This document shows, in pieces, positions 10,201 through 20,552 of a stretch of 64,000 nucleotides of DNA. This DNA is from Haematococcus lacustris (Eukaryota > Chlorophyta > Chlorophyceae > Chlamydomonadales > Haematococcaceae), in assembly GCA_030144725.1 (NCBI GenBank), contig JASKMD010000008.1:17486183-17550182 (forward strand), given 5' to 3'. How positions within the stretch are numbered: the stretch's first letter is position 1; each line of letters begins with the position of its first letter. A program made the position numbers and the translations under genes. Under the pieces are notes generated by a model that did not search any database, was not told the DNA's origin, and worked only from the letters and a program-made list of their open reading frames with translations.

Positions 10201-11272
10201 GAGCATGGACATGATTGTCAAGCTCCCAACAAGTGGTGAAGAGAGGTATGACTCCATCCTGGTGTTTGTAGATCGCCTAAGCAAGATGGTGCACTTAGTG
10301 CCCACACATGAGTCAATCGACAACGCAAAGTTTGCAAGACTGTTTAAGAAAAATGTCATACGTCTGCATGGGAAGCCGTCAACGGTGTTGAGTGACAGAG
10401 GAGCAATCTTTAACAGTGAGAACTGGCGAGAAATCTGCCGGTTGCTGGGCATGCGGATAGCCATGAGTACGGCTTACCACCCTGAGTCCGATGGGCAAAC
10501 CGAGAGAGTGAACAGGGTGGTGGAAGAGATGCTGAGGGCATACATCAGCCCTGCCCAGTCTGACTGGTCTGAGCATTTAGACATGGTGGAATTTGCAATC
10601 AACAACTCATGGCATGAATCGGTGCAGAATACTCCCTTCTTCTTGAACTATGGAGAGCACCCGTTGACGCCAGCTTCTGAGGGGCTACCCCGGTCGGGGC
10701 CCAAGGCTCATTCCTTTGTGCAGGGCATCTTACAAGCAATCAAGAAGGCCAAGCAGTGTTGGGCTGAAGCTCAGCAGAAGATGAAGGCCCGTGAGGATGG
10801 CAGGAGAAGGCATGTGTCTTACAACCCTGAGCAACTTATCATGCTATCGACTGAGAACATGAGGAGGAAAGTTGATGATGTGGGAGTGCGGAAGTTGAAA
10901 CCTAGATACGTTGGACCTTTTCGAGTGCTCCACATGGTGGGAGATGCAGCAGTCAAGATCCAGCTACCCCATCAATGGCGTGTACACAATGTATTCCATG
11001 TGTCCCTGGTAAAGCCATACGTGGGCGATGCGGTCCCAAACCTGGTAGCGCCACCGCCTGACCGATGGGAAGACGGCCAGCCTGTGTACGAGGTGGAGAA
11101 GCTGGTTGACCATCGTTTTACGTCCGGCTATCGACCACAGCTAGAGTTCCTGGTGAAGTGGGTTGGATACCCCTCTGAGAGCAACACATGGGAACCCCTA
11201 GTCAATCTGCAAGGTAGCATGGACCTGGTGAGGGAGTATGCTGCTGCCAAGAACCTACACATCCCAAAGTGA
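7286..11272 (+). CDS. pol: Pol polyprotein: protease, reverse transcriptase, RNase H, integrase, chromodomain
   Basis: The frame is open from the codon after the gag stop and needs no start of its own if the TAG is read through; there is no early ATG in good position. The order is aspartic protease with MDTGSS (Asp at 7517), reverse transcriptase with YLDD (8675-8686), RNase H with WTDAS (Asp at 9167), integrase HHCC finger (about 10014-10130), then the integrase triad Asp 10208, Asp 10394, Glu 10502, with the D-35-E spacing of active integrases. The C-terminus (about 11083-11235) is a chromodomain with FLVKWVGYPSESNTWEP. All catalytic residues are present, so the element may be active. Confidence 0.97.
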   Translation, partial: GVALDSAVHASQGDDKHEHVPCALKRPKLSVGPLHGMCKIPALSSAQPSGAIASAHGVDLSFVYEASLGGKPCKVMMDTGSSFDLISEKWLTNARKVNRNGQPVSSIKVSIATAQPTVAESIDGKVIRMAEEARGELCMQGVKTTAVLKVVPGMLGQIDVVLGKPWQTMYDAKLLVRKQSCHVTTPDGKAHTLYAKRPRHANGKMLAQLTELRMTPELMSAPQAARAVRHGCPSWLLMVQREEGSVSPHTSCVTGSEQHIKLSLASTGLVPESTVTEMVKTYNDVFADIPAGLPPERGVGHTIPLEAGTLPQWARMYRLSQREIEEMKKQVSALLEKGWIEPSASPWGAPVLFVQKKDGSLRMCIDYRALNKRTVRDRYPLPRIDDLLDQVRGKKVFSSLDLQSGYHQIRITPEDVPKTAFLTPMGQFQYKVLCFGLCNAPATFQKTMNRIFEPMIKAGSVLVYLDDILVMSNTPEEHVQHLRQVLELMRAHKLFAKLSKCEFNRPELAFLGHIVGRNGVAVDPAKVKVVAEWPQPRGLKELQAFLGLCNFFRRFIRGYSSVAAPLTDLTRQDKQAAPTGAQHDARVQEAFAKDPQVKGAFQALKAALCSAPVLALPDFSKPYLVWTDASLQGTGGVLMQEGRVVAYTSKKFTPAQTRYTTGEQELLAIVRALQEWRCYLDGAVGVTIVTDHNPLVYLASQTNLSRRVARWVELMSRFKYEIKHKPGVVNIADPISRSVQQMQQGSNKDDDEEEAVGAVVLRREGQVLVMTRRQARQTQPSIAHAPPVLREQDSAQQAEGQSAVERTAGAVRPGGGEVSLPRRSPCATPAEREDAERVREVELARAPGGSLHDFIIEGYSHDPLFQSGKAQERLSRSERGLWLLRDRVWVPRSPLVKQAVLEKCHDDAFAGHVGITKTKKLVSRHFYWPGWDKDVEDYVRHCDACQRNKPSCLLKAGKLQPLSIPGKRWEHVSMDMIVKLPTSGEERYDSILVFVDRLSKMVHLVPTHESIDNAKFARLFKKNVIRLHGKPSTVLSDRGAIFNSENWREICRLLGMRIAMSTAYHPESDGQTERVNRVVEEMLRAYISPAQSDWSEHLDMVEFAINNSWHESVQNTPFFLNYGEHPLTPASEGLPRSGPKAHSFVQGILQAIKKAKQCWAEAQQKMKAREDGRRRHVSYNPEQLIMLSTENMRRKVDDVGVRKLKPRYVGPFRVLHMVGDAAVKIQLPHQWRVHNVFHVSLVKPYVGDAVPNLVAPPPDRWEDGQPVYEVEKLVDHRFTSGYRPQLEFLVKWVGYPSESNTWEPLVNLQGSMDLVREYAAAKNLHIPK

Positions 11273-11406
11273 AAAGACAATAAAAAGTGTTTGTGGACGT
11301 TTGACACCAAGCGCCGACGTAAAGGCGTTAGCGACGGTACGACGCAGTACCCGAGCGGGGCAGGTCAATAATGGCAGCTGAGGACAGCTGGGGCCTTCGG
11401 CCAGGC

Positions 11407-11415
11407 GGGGGAGAA
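11407..11415 (+). promoter_or_regulatory. Polypurine tract
   Basis: GGGGGAGAA lies directly before the 3' LTR, the place where plus-strand DNA synthesis is primed in LTR elements. Confidence 0.7.
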
Positions 11416-11615
11416 TGTTACGAGCGCCGGTCGAAGCGCTAGCGAAGCGTCTCGGAAAAGTGATGACGCGATTGCGTCATAGTGGTGTCGGAGTGTAATG
11501 CCAATGACCGGTGTCGAATGCTGGGTTCGACTCCCAGGCGGACAGCCTTGTGAAGGCACTGACATCGCCCTTGTCCGCTGAGTTGGCACTACCTCCATAC
11601 ACCAGCTACGTAACA
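11416..11615 (+). repeat. 3' LTR
   Basis: The LTR is 200 bp and differs from the 5' LTR by two A/G transitions, one beside and one after the T-arm-like motif. Confidence 0.95.
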
Positions 11616-11813
11616 AGCAACACTTTGTTTTGGAGCGAAGGGCGGGGCGTGGTAGCACCATACGCGACTTGCAACGGTAGCCAGTTTGAACCAGCTATGC
11701 ACTTTTTTAAAATGGTCCGCGTCCCGCGTTTTTAAGAGCATAATAGGGAACTAAGTCTCCTAAAAAGCAGGCTATTAACTATTATAACGCATGAAAACGG
11801 AACTAACTACTTC

Positions 11814-12096
11814 TTAAAACAGGACCTTGTCTCCTTCCTTCACGCTAACCGGAACCACATCGCCATCCTTTCCTCGCCGCCCAGGCCCCACTGCGAGGAC
11901 TAAGCCTTCGTTGACCTGTGAAGATGGCGCTGGCGAGTGTCGGGCCGCACGGCGCTCATCGCCTGTTCCGTGCATCCTGCTGTACCTTTGGCAACGCTGT
12001 CTCTGGCAGCAGCAATCCCCCCGATGTCTTTGTAACAGCCTGCACCTTCTCAACTAGGACGCGATCCAGTAATGGGATCAGCTTACGAGCCGCCAT
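11814..12096 (-). CDS. Chaperonin 10 (GroES-type co-chaperonin), C-terminally truncated
   Basis: Exon 1 (12096-11986) starts at an ATG and encodes MAARKLIPLLDRVLVEK and the GGLLLPE element. Exon 2 (11915-11814) follows after a 70-bp GT-AG intron and encodes VNEGLVLAVGPGRRGKDG and VPVSVKEGDKVLF before TAA. These are the typical Cpn10/GroES segments, including the mobile loop region TKTSGG. The family normally has about 95-100 residues, but this copy has 70 and lacks the C-terminal part after KVL. The stop lies 9 bp from the MITE edge at 11805. The 5' flank beyond 12149 is an interspersed repeat. This is either a gene damaged by the transposon or a captured fragment. An intact protein would act in mitochondria or plastids with Cpn60. 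Confidence 0.85.
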
Positions 12097-12148
12097 CTCG
12101 CTTGCTTGTCACTGTAGCCTTTCGCGACGACGACTGGCAACAATGTGT

Positions 12149-12383
12149 CGCCACTAATGAACTGGGTCCGGCATGCACATACACTCAATTCAGCACACAG
12201 TTTAATCCCTACAGCCCTCATGCTACACCAAAATAAAGCACGAGTTGCAATCAAACACAGGCTGCGAGATCACTGTTGTAAAGGCTACTGCGAGCGTGCC
12301 TAATGCCCACTTCAGCTCAGCCTTCTCTGGTGTGCCTCCAGGTCTACTACTAGGTCACCCCCGCCATTGGCCGCACCCCCATG
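12149..12383 (+). repeat. Interspersed repeat, second copy of 301-400
   Basis: 12149-12217 and 12352-12383 match the contiguous stretch 301-410. About 135 bp present here (12214-12351) is absent from the first copy. Confidence 0.7.
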
Positions 12384-12597
12384 GCTCGGGATGATACCGC
12401 GTCGCATGCCAAACTGGCTGGGGGTTGCACGAGGGGTGTTATGTGACACATCTGCTGTTTGTACGAGGTTATAGGCGGTAGCGATGCAATCGCATCCAAT
12501 AGCTGGCGGCAGTTCTTGGGGACGCAGACATGTCAGTGTGACATCTGAGTCGGTTGTACGCATCATTTGTAATCAATAGGCCACAGGCAACACCACC

Positions 12598-12780
12598 ATG
12601 GGACGGCCCAGCGTATACAAGCATCTCCTCAACGAATCTGTACCTGGCCGCTTCGAGTGTCTGGTGTGCAAACACCACGGGAAGTCCTCCTCAATGCTCA
12701 TTAGAAGCGCGCGTAAACACTGCTCTCAAAATCACAAGCTGTGGTGCGGCCCGGAAAAGGAGCAAGCGTTCCTGGACTAG
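12598..12780 (+). CDS. Small BED/C2H2-like finger ORF
   Basis: This 60-codon ORF has an ATG at 12598. The core FECLVCKHHGKSSS plus a later H-x4-H (HCSQNH) has the spacing of a BED-like zinc finger. No other domain follows before the stop. It may be a first exon or a transposon remnant. Confidence 0.3.
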   Translation: MGRPSVYKHLLNESVPGRFECLVCKHHGKSSSMLIRSARKHCSQNHKLWCGPEKEQAFLD

Positions 12781-12903
12781 ACATTAAGTCATAGTCCAGT
12801 GGCGACACATGTGAGTGCATCGCGTGGCAGGCAGCATGCAATTAGTCATTATGGGCTTCACACATATAATGGTGTCCTGCTCGCCTACCACGTGTAGGCT
12901 GGG

Positions 12904-13667
12904 TTGCGTGCAGCAGGGGCTGGAGCAGTGAGGGGAGGGGAGGGGGCATCTGATTCAGGTAGCTGTAGTGTCCTGGAAAGCCTGTGTCACAAGGGGTCGG
13001 GGGCTGTGGAAGAGGCAAGGGTCGGGTCTGGGGCAGGCCAGGGTGGGAGAAAGAGGGGGAGTGAGAATGACTTGGAGCGGGTGAGGGTGAGGGAGGGGGA
13101 GGGGGAGGGGGAGGGGGATGCGGAGGGGGGAAACGAGAGGGAGGGGGAGGTAGGTCATGGGGGGGCGGACGAAGATGATGAGGAAGAGGAGGAGGATGGT
13201 GGAGACTGGGACGAATCTGCTAGCTATGCCCTGAGTGAGGAGGCGGACTCGACAGCAAGGAAAACGGCTAGTGAGCCAAAAAAGGTGGAGCAGAAAGAGG
13301 TCGAGAAGGGGCCATATCGCCGGTGCAGCGTCCTGTACCACACACGCCGGAAGCTGGATGAGCCCATCTTCAAGTAGGTGTAGCATAAGAAGTTGAGGTT
13401 GTGGGTCAGTATGTATGTACTCAGAAGAGGGAGGAGATAGCGACAAGCAGCATGGTTTGCTTACTGTGCATGGCTTGCAGAGGTGCGGTCGCCACCAACC
13501 AAGAAAACCTTGACAGCTTGGTGAGGCTGAAGAAGAAGGGCCTAACGGATACTCAGCTCCAAGCGGTGCTGGATCGTGATCTTTACCTACACCGATTACT
13601 GCCCAACTTTAACATGATCAAGACCAAGTACATCCTCAAGGGCCTATTGGCTGCTCCATGCCCATAG
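12904..13667 (+). CDS. Hypothetical acidic protein, probably two exons
   Basis: An open frame to 13377 encodes a low-complexity Gly/Glu/Asp-rich chain with an eight-residue acidic run and ends near PYRRCSVLYHTRRKLDEP. A plausible GT donor at about 13373 and an acceptor at 13481 would add the segment with ENLDSLVRLKKKGLTDTQL, ending by 13666. I do not recognise a family. The start is undefined because there is no ATG in the opening part. Confidence 0.3.
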
Positions 13668-15190
13668 TTGCTCATAGCATGCCCATAGCATGGTCCATGT
13701 GGTACTCAGGGCGGGAATCTTGAGGGAGGAGTTAGGGACATGGAGCATGACCTGCTTACTGTCCATGGCTTGCAAGCATCTGAAACATTGATGGGAGCAA
13801 GATTAAATGGTTTGACATGGAACCTGGAACACAACGTTTTATTTAGGGGACCTGATGAGAAGCTATTCCCCTTTTCCAAGGCTAGGAGGACCATGACGGA
13901 CTGAGTGAGACGCAGTAGATTCCTTGTTGTGCCCCATGCCCACCTTCTTGCGTTGTAGATGCGCACAACTACTTGCAGGTGCCAAGAGCAGCAACTGGGG
14001 CAGCAGCTGGCAAGGCTTCCCAAGGCCAAGGACACGCAGCCCTCCGCAGCCATGCCCCTTACTTCCTGCCCTTTAACCACCACCTCCCAGGTCATTACCA
14101 TGCCTGCCTACCCTATCCTTCTCCTCCCCCACCACCCTCTTCCTTCTCCCACCTCCTTTGCAACAGGTGACTGCATGTTGAAGACAGCTGCCATGAGGCA
14201 GGTGGTGCATGTGCATGGTGCATGTGCATGGTGTATGTGCGGGAGACATGTGGTGCATGTGCATGGCGCAAGCAGCCACGAGTGAGCTGCCATGAGGCAG
14301 GTGGTGCATGGCGCAAGCAGCCAGGAGTAAGCTGCTGTGTGATGAGTGAGGCGTGGTGTCAGCAGCCAGGAGTTTGGTGCCATGGGGCGGGGGCAGCAAG
14401 GTGTGTTTGATAAAGCGGCAGCCACAGTGGGGAGACATGGTGGGGAGGTGCAGCTAGGAGCCTGCAGCCACAGTGGGGCAAGAGGCCGCAAGCAGCCAGG
14501 AGCCAGCAGCCAGGAGCCAAGGTGGGTGCACCTGCTTCTGGGCTGTCTGGCCAGCCTCCCCACCTCTGGCCATGCATGTCTTTTATCTTTGTGCTTGCTG
14601 AGCCTTAAGTGACTAATGTCTGCTTGTAGTTGGAGATAGTGAGGGAGCATGACAGGTGTAGCATGACGCACTCCCTCTCACACCTAGGCCTGGTGAGTGC
14701 CTCCGTCATGCAACATGTGTGGGCCAGCTTGTCAAGATGTTATGCCAGCCTTAGTGAAGCACGCCCCTTGTTTGCTGGATGCCTGATGGCCACACTCCTG
14801 GCCCCTGCCCCCTGCCCCCTTCCCTACCTTGTTCTACCATCACAACCTCCAAGCCTGCCACCCCACCCACGTCCCCACTCCCCTCACCCTCCGCACACAC
14901 GGCACATGCTGCAGCCCCACACAGGCAGCCAATGCCAGCTTCCGCTTGTACTGTGGCAAGCCACGTGTCGTGGCAAGGTACTAGTAGTAGTAGTAGGTAC
15001 TAGTAGGCAAGGTACTAGCTACTAGGCAACTAGGTACTAGGTACAAGTAGTAGGTACCAGTAGGCAAGGTACTAGTAGTAGGTGGGGCCTAGTAGCAACT
15101 GCCAGGACCTCGGCAGTAGCCAACCTGAGTCAGCTCCTGCTCCTGTTCCTGGCCAGCTGCTTACACCCTAGCCTGCTGCTGGACCTGACC
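13668..15190. repeat. Low-complexity region with degenerate tandem repeats
   Basis: At 14190-14530 short units such as GTGCATGTGCATG and GCAGCCAGGAG recur irregularly. At 14975-15085 there is a GTACTAGTAG-type repeat. No gene is supported; the ORFs here are products of composition. Confidence 0.55.
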
Positions 15191-15198
15191 TTACACAT

Positions 15199-15780
15199 GT
15201 GTGCATTGTGTCTCACCATGTGTGGCTGCAGACCATCAGTCAGGCCAAGCAACGGTGGCCGCACCGTGTCCTGACACTGGCCTCAAGGGCAGCTGGTTTC
15301 AATGGCTGCGGCTGGACCCATTGGCTGCAGGGGTGTCCTAGTCAGGCTGATGGGGGCATTGAGGCACTTCCCAGCAGGGCGAGTGGTGCCGGTGGATGGG
15401 GTTCAGCACCAGCCGAGTCAGCTCAGCCTCCAGCAACCCCATCAAGGCCCTCTTCAATGAGCCGCCAGAGTCCTTCAGGTGAGAGGGTTGAGGATAGGGC
15501 CAAGATGGGGTATTGGTCATGCTGGGGTGTTGGCTGGATAGGGAAGCAAGGTTCAAAGGCTGACACATCAGCTGACCACTAGCCTGATCCTCAACATGAG
15601 CGTGGCTTGAGATGACACAGATCGCACATGACATGACACATGTCCTGACCTCGCCTCCCCCACCGCACCCCTGCAGGTTCTATAACGGGGATGTGTCCGC
15701 CGCGCTCAGCTTTCGCTGTTGTGCGGTCAGTCCAGGTTCAAAGAAGGTTCAAAGGCTCAAGGAACACTTCTACAATTAAG
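15199..15780 (+). pseudogene. TnpB/Fanzor-like nuclease relic 1
   Basis: At 15395-15477 one frame reads GFSTSRVSSASSNPIKALFN, matching the segment that precedes the zinc-ribbon region in the other relics (for example TTGVSSAVNG at about 53650). At 15676 the frame FYNGDVSAALSFRCC resembles the DRDVNAA motif of the third RuvC segment but lacks its aspartates. Frames change between segments, so this copy is dead. A further scrap, RFYDKA, lies at 17000-17015 in the same kind of context. Confidence 0.5.
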
Positions 15781-17633
15781 CATGGACCTGTATCCACGCA
15801 TGTGGTTTCAGCCGATGTTCAGCAAGGCAAAGCAACCGGGCTTTAGCGGCCTGTTGTGTTGAGCAAGCAAAGAACATCAGGTAATCACTGACCTGGTCCT
15901 CAACCTGACCTGACCCTTTACATGAGCGTGACTCGAGCATATCGCACATGACACGACACATGTCCCGGCTACCCCTCCCATTGAACCACCACGTAAGGGA
16001 CATTTGATTTTGTGGCGCGCCTGGTGAGAGTTGAGTTGTCATTTTAACGCGAAATGCCTTGTCTCTGCGCCGCGCTTGCGCCTGCGCGCCCGAGCTGCTG
16101 GCACCCACGGTGACCGGCAGTCTGCCAGGCACGCGAACGGTTCCGCTGTGCGCGATGGGCCTTTCAAGTGCTGCCTAACAACACCCACAACGCGGGATGC
16201 AGAGTTCTCCGCTGCGGTACACTTTACGCATGGAGCCCAGTTTTCTCAACATCATCTTACACAGCCTCCCCCTCCACATGAATCTCCACCCAGCCAGTGC
16301 TGGCAGCTGGCGTAGACCTCACACAACACGCACAGCGGGCAGCCTGGCCTCCCTGCCGTTTGCAGGGGTGGCATTTGGATGTCGGCATGCTGCAGACATG
16401 TGAACACGCCATCTTCTAAAACCCCTCTTGGGAAATCTTGGGAAGAGTTGAGACTTTGGCAGGGGGTTCACAGTGAGTTCCCTAGCCAGTGACGCAAGGC
16501 TGGAGAGTTGCAATGAGTTGCATGGTTGTCAGACGGGCATCAGCAGAGTGGGCAGCATGGGGGAGGTTTAGCCCACCTTTATGGAGCTTAATTAGCAAGT
16601 GAATGATGCAGTTGCCCCTGCTATGCTCATGCCGTGGTCTCCTCCTAGTTTCAGAGCACCTGAGCCTAGTTTCGTCGCCTCAGAGCCAGCGCATGTGGGT
16701 TATTATGTTGGACATGAGGTCGGGCTCCTCGCACATCGCGCACTAACCATCGCGTTTAACAAGGACTTACTACTACTGGGTCAACGCACATCACGTCCGC
16801 AGGCTCGGTAGGGTCGGATACCCGGCAACATGCCCGACCAGCTCAGCGTGTGGCTCAGCGCGGCCTCATTTCGACGCTTCAATCCGCGTGTAAATCCGTG
16901 CAGAAATGAGTCCGGAAAAGCCGTTGTCCCTTATCGTTAGGGGGGTTGGTGGTTCAATGGGAGGGGTAGCCTCACATCACTTTCCCACCACACCCCTGCA
17001 GATTCTATGACAAGGCCATGTTAAGCAAGTGACGACGACAGCCAGCTATAACAAGTCAACCCCATCATTACATTCTGAAACACTCACAAACAAAGGGTAA
17101 TGTGTGTGAGCATGAGGTGTAGGAGCTAGAGCTAGCAATGGAGGCACACACACCAGATAGGCGGAGGTAAATTGGGCATACAACACGCCAGTAATAGCCT
17201 TCACTACAATAAGCTCGTGGCATGTGTTGCGATTGCACCTCTTGCTGCATCTTGAGGAAGCAAGAGGGATGTATGGCCCCCAAAAAGGGCCCATGTTGCA
17301 TGTTGTATGTTATGTCAGGACCGCCTGGCTGTTGCGGGCAGCACGCATCAGTGGTTTTGGATAAGAGTGAAGATCAGGATCAGCTATTTATGTGAGCGAT
17401 GGGCCGGGATTTCAGAGATGGAAGAAGCATTGCGCCCCCATTACACATGCACAAAAGCATGCACGGAAATGAAGGGCGAACGGCTTCCATACCCGGCAGG
17501 CCGAGGGGTGTCACAGGTCACCTGTGCATTCCCGGCATTGAGGTGCATAGTGCAGGACATGTTCCATGACATTCCAAATGTCATCTTGGGGCGCCTGAAC
17601 GTTGGCCCCTCATACTTGTGCCAACGGTGGGCA
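15781..17633. other. Intergenic DNA with duplicated scraps
   Basis: 15860-15990 and 16960-17030 repeat parts of 15560-15690, including GACACATGTCC and CACCCCTGCAG. The ORF at 16599-16811 has no recognisable domain. Nothing else is supported. Confidence 0.45.
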
Positions 17634-20552
17634 TCACAGCTTCTTGATCGACCTAAAACCTGACAGCGATGAGAAGTACGACTCTGTACCACTCCTCTCT
17701 GTCGACTGTGTGGCTGCTATCTTGGTTGGGTCCGCCAACTCGAAACCCTGCATGCATCAAGAGCAGCATGCATGACATCTGCATGCAAAGTGCGGGACCC
17801 CTCTCGGGTGTGTTGGCCTTGACTCCTGATCGTTGCAGTGTAACAGGCATGGGCATCAGCCGAAGAGACTGCCAGGTTGGTGCACCCCGGCCCACCCCAT
17901 CTATCTTTCAGATTTTTCAGAGGTTATTTCAAAGATAGCCGAAGAGACTGCACCCTTTTCAAAGACCCTGCATTGGTGCACCCCGGCCCACCCCATCTGA
18001 TCCTGCCTGAGCAGGGTCAAACTCAGCAGCACAGCACAGCCATCGCAGGCAAACCTTCAGCTTGCGCCTGCATGTCACACCCTTTACAAGTGTGCCTCAA
18101 GCAAGCATTCTCGGCTGGCCCTATCCACAGCACCCAGCCTAGCATTTTTCCACCTCACCTGAACAGGGGTGAAAGCCAGGGAGGTTGTGAGTCCTGATGT
18201 CTGCATGCCACTGGTAGAGGCGCCTCCATAGCTCGACTGCCGTGCCTTCTTCGCGTTCTTGGCGCTCAGCTTCAGCTTGCTCTGAGTGGCCACAATGCGC
18301 AGCCGCCCACTGCCCTCCTTCCCAAGCAGCCCCAGTCCCACGACCTGCGGTGAACCACAGCAGCAGCGGGATCACCAGCATTCAAGGTAAGTGTGCTAAA
18401 CACAGCTGCAACACACAGCGTTAGGAGGTGGATGCTGGTCTGGACAATGCAAGCAGCAGTCACTGCAAGATGGGCTATTCATGCATGGCCTGGGCGATGC
18501 ACTAGGAGCAGCAACCTACTGACAGCTGGGCGAGGCAGGAATGGGTGCCTTGCACATTCGCAATCACCAAGCTCATCACCACGCCCCATGGCAGAGTGTG
18601 GGCGAGCTGCTTGCTTCGGTGCCGTTGCTTCCTACCTCGTCCCCATCGATGTACTCCTCCTCTGCTTGGTTGAAGTTCATGCGGTTGGCCGCTTTGCGCA
18701 CATCCGTCAGCCCGTAGCGCTCCTTCATCTTCCGTAGCCGGCGACCGCCGCGCCGTTTCTTGCCCTCGCCCTCGTCGGGCCGTGGCAGTGGCTTTACTAT
18801 CTTCGCGGGCGGCGGTTCCTGCATCTTCTCAATCTTCCGCAAGATCTCCTCTCGCATTGCTTGGCCCTGCACACCCTGCAGCACGCCATCGGGCCCGCAC
18901 ACTGCCAGGTCACTTGTGGGACGTGTGTGTGCTGAGTTTGCGCCAGCTAGGGTCAGGTCGAGTCGCGTCGGGTTGCACCAGGTCGGGGCTGGGTTGGTTT
19001 GGATCAGAAGCAGGTCGGTTCAGGTTAGTTCGGGTCTCACTGACAGAGGGGTCCTGGCCGTAGGCATCGACTCGGGCCATGAGCGTGCATTTGGCAGCCA
19101 CTAGCCTTGCCGCCTTGGCTCTGTGGGCCTGGGGCGTTTGCTGCAGCACTGCGCAGCCATAGATGAAGCCCTGCAAGGATGGCCCAACGCAGAGTATGCA
19201 GAGCATGCAGCGCACAAAGAGCATTTTCACTGTTTGGGTCCTAGCAGCTGCGATGCAGCCCTGCTAGGTAAGAGCGCCCAGGGGCTGGCCCAGCGCCCAG
19301 GGGTGGCAGTGCAAGGCTTGTCAGGTGGCTGGACCGGCTAGAGCAGGTGGCAATGACCCCGCCCCTGCCAGTCAGCTCTGTGTAGGGGCAGGAGCCCAGC
19401 AGCATAGAGCCTGACCTGGTGGGGCTGCAGCGTTGCGGTGGAGAAGCCAGACAGCACCTTCTTCTTCGCCCCCAACACCTGCGACAACAGGTCGAGCCGC
19501 ACAGCGTGCATAGACTGAACAGACTCTTCCATAGTACTCAGGGTAGTGGGGTTAGGGTTAGGTTAAGGTGGGGTAAGGGTTAGGTTAGGGTGGTGGGGTT
19601 TCGACCCTAACCCTAGCGCAAACCCTAACCTTAACCCGCTCAGGGCGGTGGCCCCTGCCTTGGTCAGTGTAAGTCACTGTGCATTTTGAGACCCTTGTGC
19701 TGGGGTCAGTGGTCAGGTCATTGGTCAGGCCAAAGCAGCCCTCCTGCTGTCAGACTGCCAACCTGGTGGGCAGAGTGCAGGGAGGCATCACCACTAGTGC
19801 CGCAGGGGCGACGGGTGCCTGTCGCACCTGCACGTTGCAGGCCGGCATGCGGGACAGCGCATGCAGGCCGCCTGCCAGGCCCATCAGCTTGGCGGCGATC
19901 TCTGAGCCCACGATGAGGGAGAGGTTAGGGGCGATGGACGCCATGCGGGACTCCACAAATTGCAGGATCTGCAGCAACAACAGCATACCCCATGGCTGAT
20001 CCACAATGAACGGCCTGACACCCAAGCGTTAGTGCTTGCATGCTTTAGGATGGTGCTCTTGTCGTCATGCTGCCAGCTGTGCTGTGCTGTGCTGTGCTGT
20101 GCTGTGCTGTGCTGTGCTGTGCTGTGCTGTGCTGTGCTGTGCTGTGCTGTGCTGAGGCTAGGAAGTGAGTGTGTCTGGTTGGTGGCTCATTGCAACCCAC
20201 CCTTATGCACCTGGTGGCACAGGCCAAAAGCTGGTCAGCAGAGCATGCAGCAAGCATGACCCAACGCAGCCAGGCTGGGTCACAATGCCCGCAAAACAGC
20301 AGTCCAGTTGCCGTGCACCAGCTGCTATCAGAGAGCTATGGCCCTACACCAGTAGCTGTTGCTGGGCAAAAATTAGTGCAAGGCCCAAACACAACGGTGG
20401 GGCTGTGCAGCAGCAGCTGGGAGGGGCCCCACACTGACCAGGCGCTTGTCCTCGTCCAGGCTGAGGGCCATGGCGCACCCCTCCTCCGCCTTGCCCAGGT
20501 TCTCTGCACTCAAGGGCTTGCCACTGGTGGTGGTGCCTGTCACTGTGACCAC
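17634..20552 (-). CDS. PRP31: Pre-mRNA splicing factor PRP31 (U4/U6 snRNP), 5' part missing
   Basis: Seven phase-consistent exons run on the minus strand: 20552-20439, 19968-19828, 19478-19416, 19170-19041, 18901-18636, 18344-18159 and 17747-17634 (stop TGA). They encode in order TTTSGKPLS, the NOP-domain core [19 protein letters not shown] and [21 protein letters not shown], the arginine-rich [30 protein letters not shown], and the tail ending GFRSIKKL. In the family the NOP domain binds the U4 snRNA-15.5K complex and bridges U4/U6 to U5. The N-terminal coiled-coil half is not found before the assembly gap at 21132, so the model is partial. Intron 2-3 holds telomere-like DNA and intron 1-2 a GCTGT array. 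Confidence 0.95.
19546..19640. repeat. Interstitial telomere-like repeats in facing orientation
   Basis: Degenerate TTAGGG/TTAGGT units (19550-19597) are followed by CCCTAA/CCTTAA units (19604-19637). This lies in a PRP31 intron. Smaller patches occur at 28313-28330 and 39055-39110. Confidence 0.7.
20076..20154 (+). repeat. (GCTGT)n microsatellite
   Basis: About 15-16 perfect pentamers lie inside a PRP31 intron. Confidence 0.97.

Larger units (their letters stand above)
5298..11615 (+). mobile_element. Ty3/gypsy chromovirus LTR retrotransposon, complete
   Basis: The element has two 200-bp LTRs (5298-5497, 11416-11615) starting TGTTACG and ending GTAACA. They differ at only two positions. 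The 5-bp target duplication AGCAA lies at 5293-5297 and 11616-11620. Gag and pol are uninterrupted apart from one in-frame TAG between them. A C-terminal chromodomain after the integrase places it among chromoviruses, whose chromodomain is known to guide integration. The near-identical LTRs mean a recent insertion. It landed in a MITE that itself sits beside a hairpin element. Confidence 0.97.
5238..11803 (+). mobile_element. TA-target MITE, copy 2, split by the chromovirus
   Basis: The left 60 bp (5238-5297) and right 183 bp (11621-11803) together make 243 bp, the length of the intact copy at 51535-51777. The interruption is the LTR retrotransposon with its 5-bp duplication. TA flanks both outer ends (5236-5237, 11804-11805). 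Confidence 0.85.

Noticed and set aside
14108..14671. 187-codon minus-strand ORF with repeated LAPC and SWLLAP phrases
   Set aside because: It follows the degenerate tandem DNA repeat and shows no domain.
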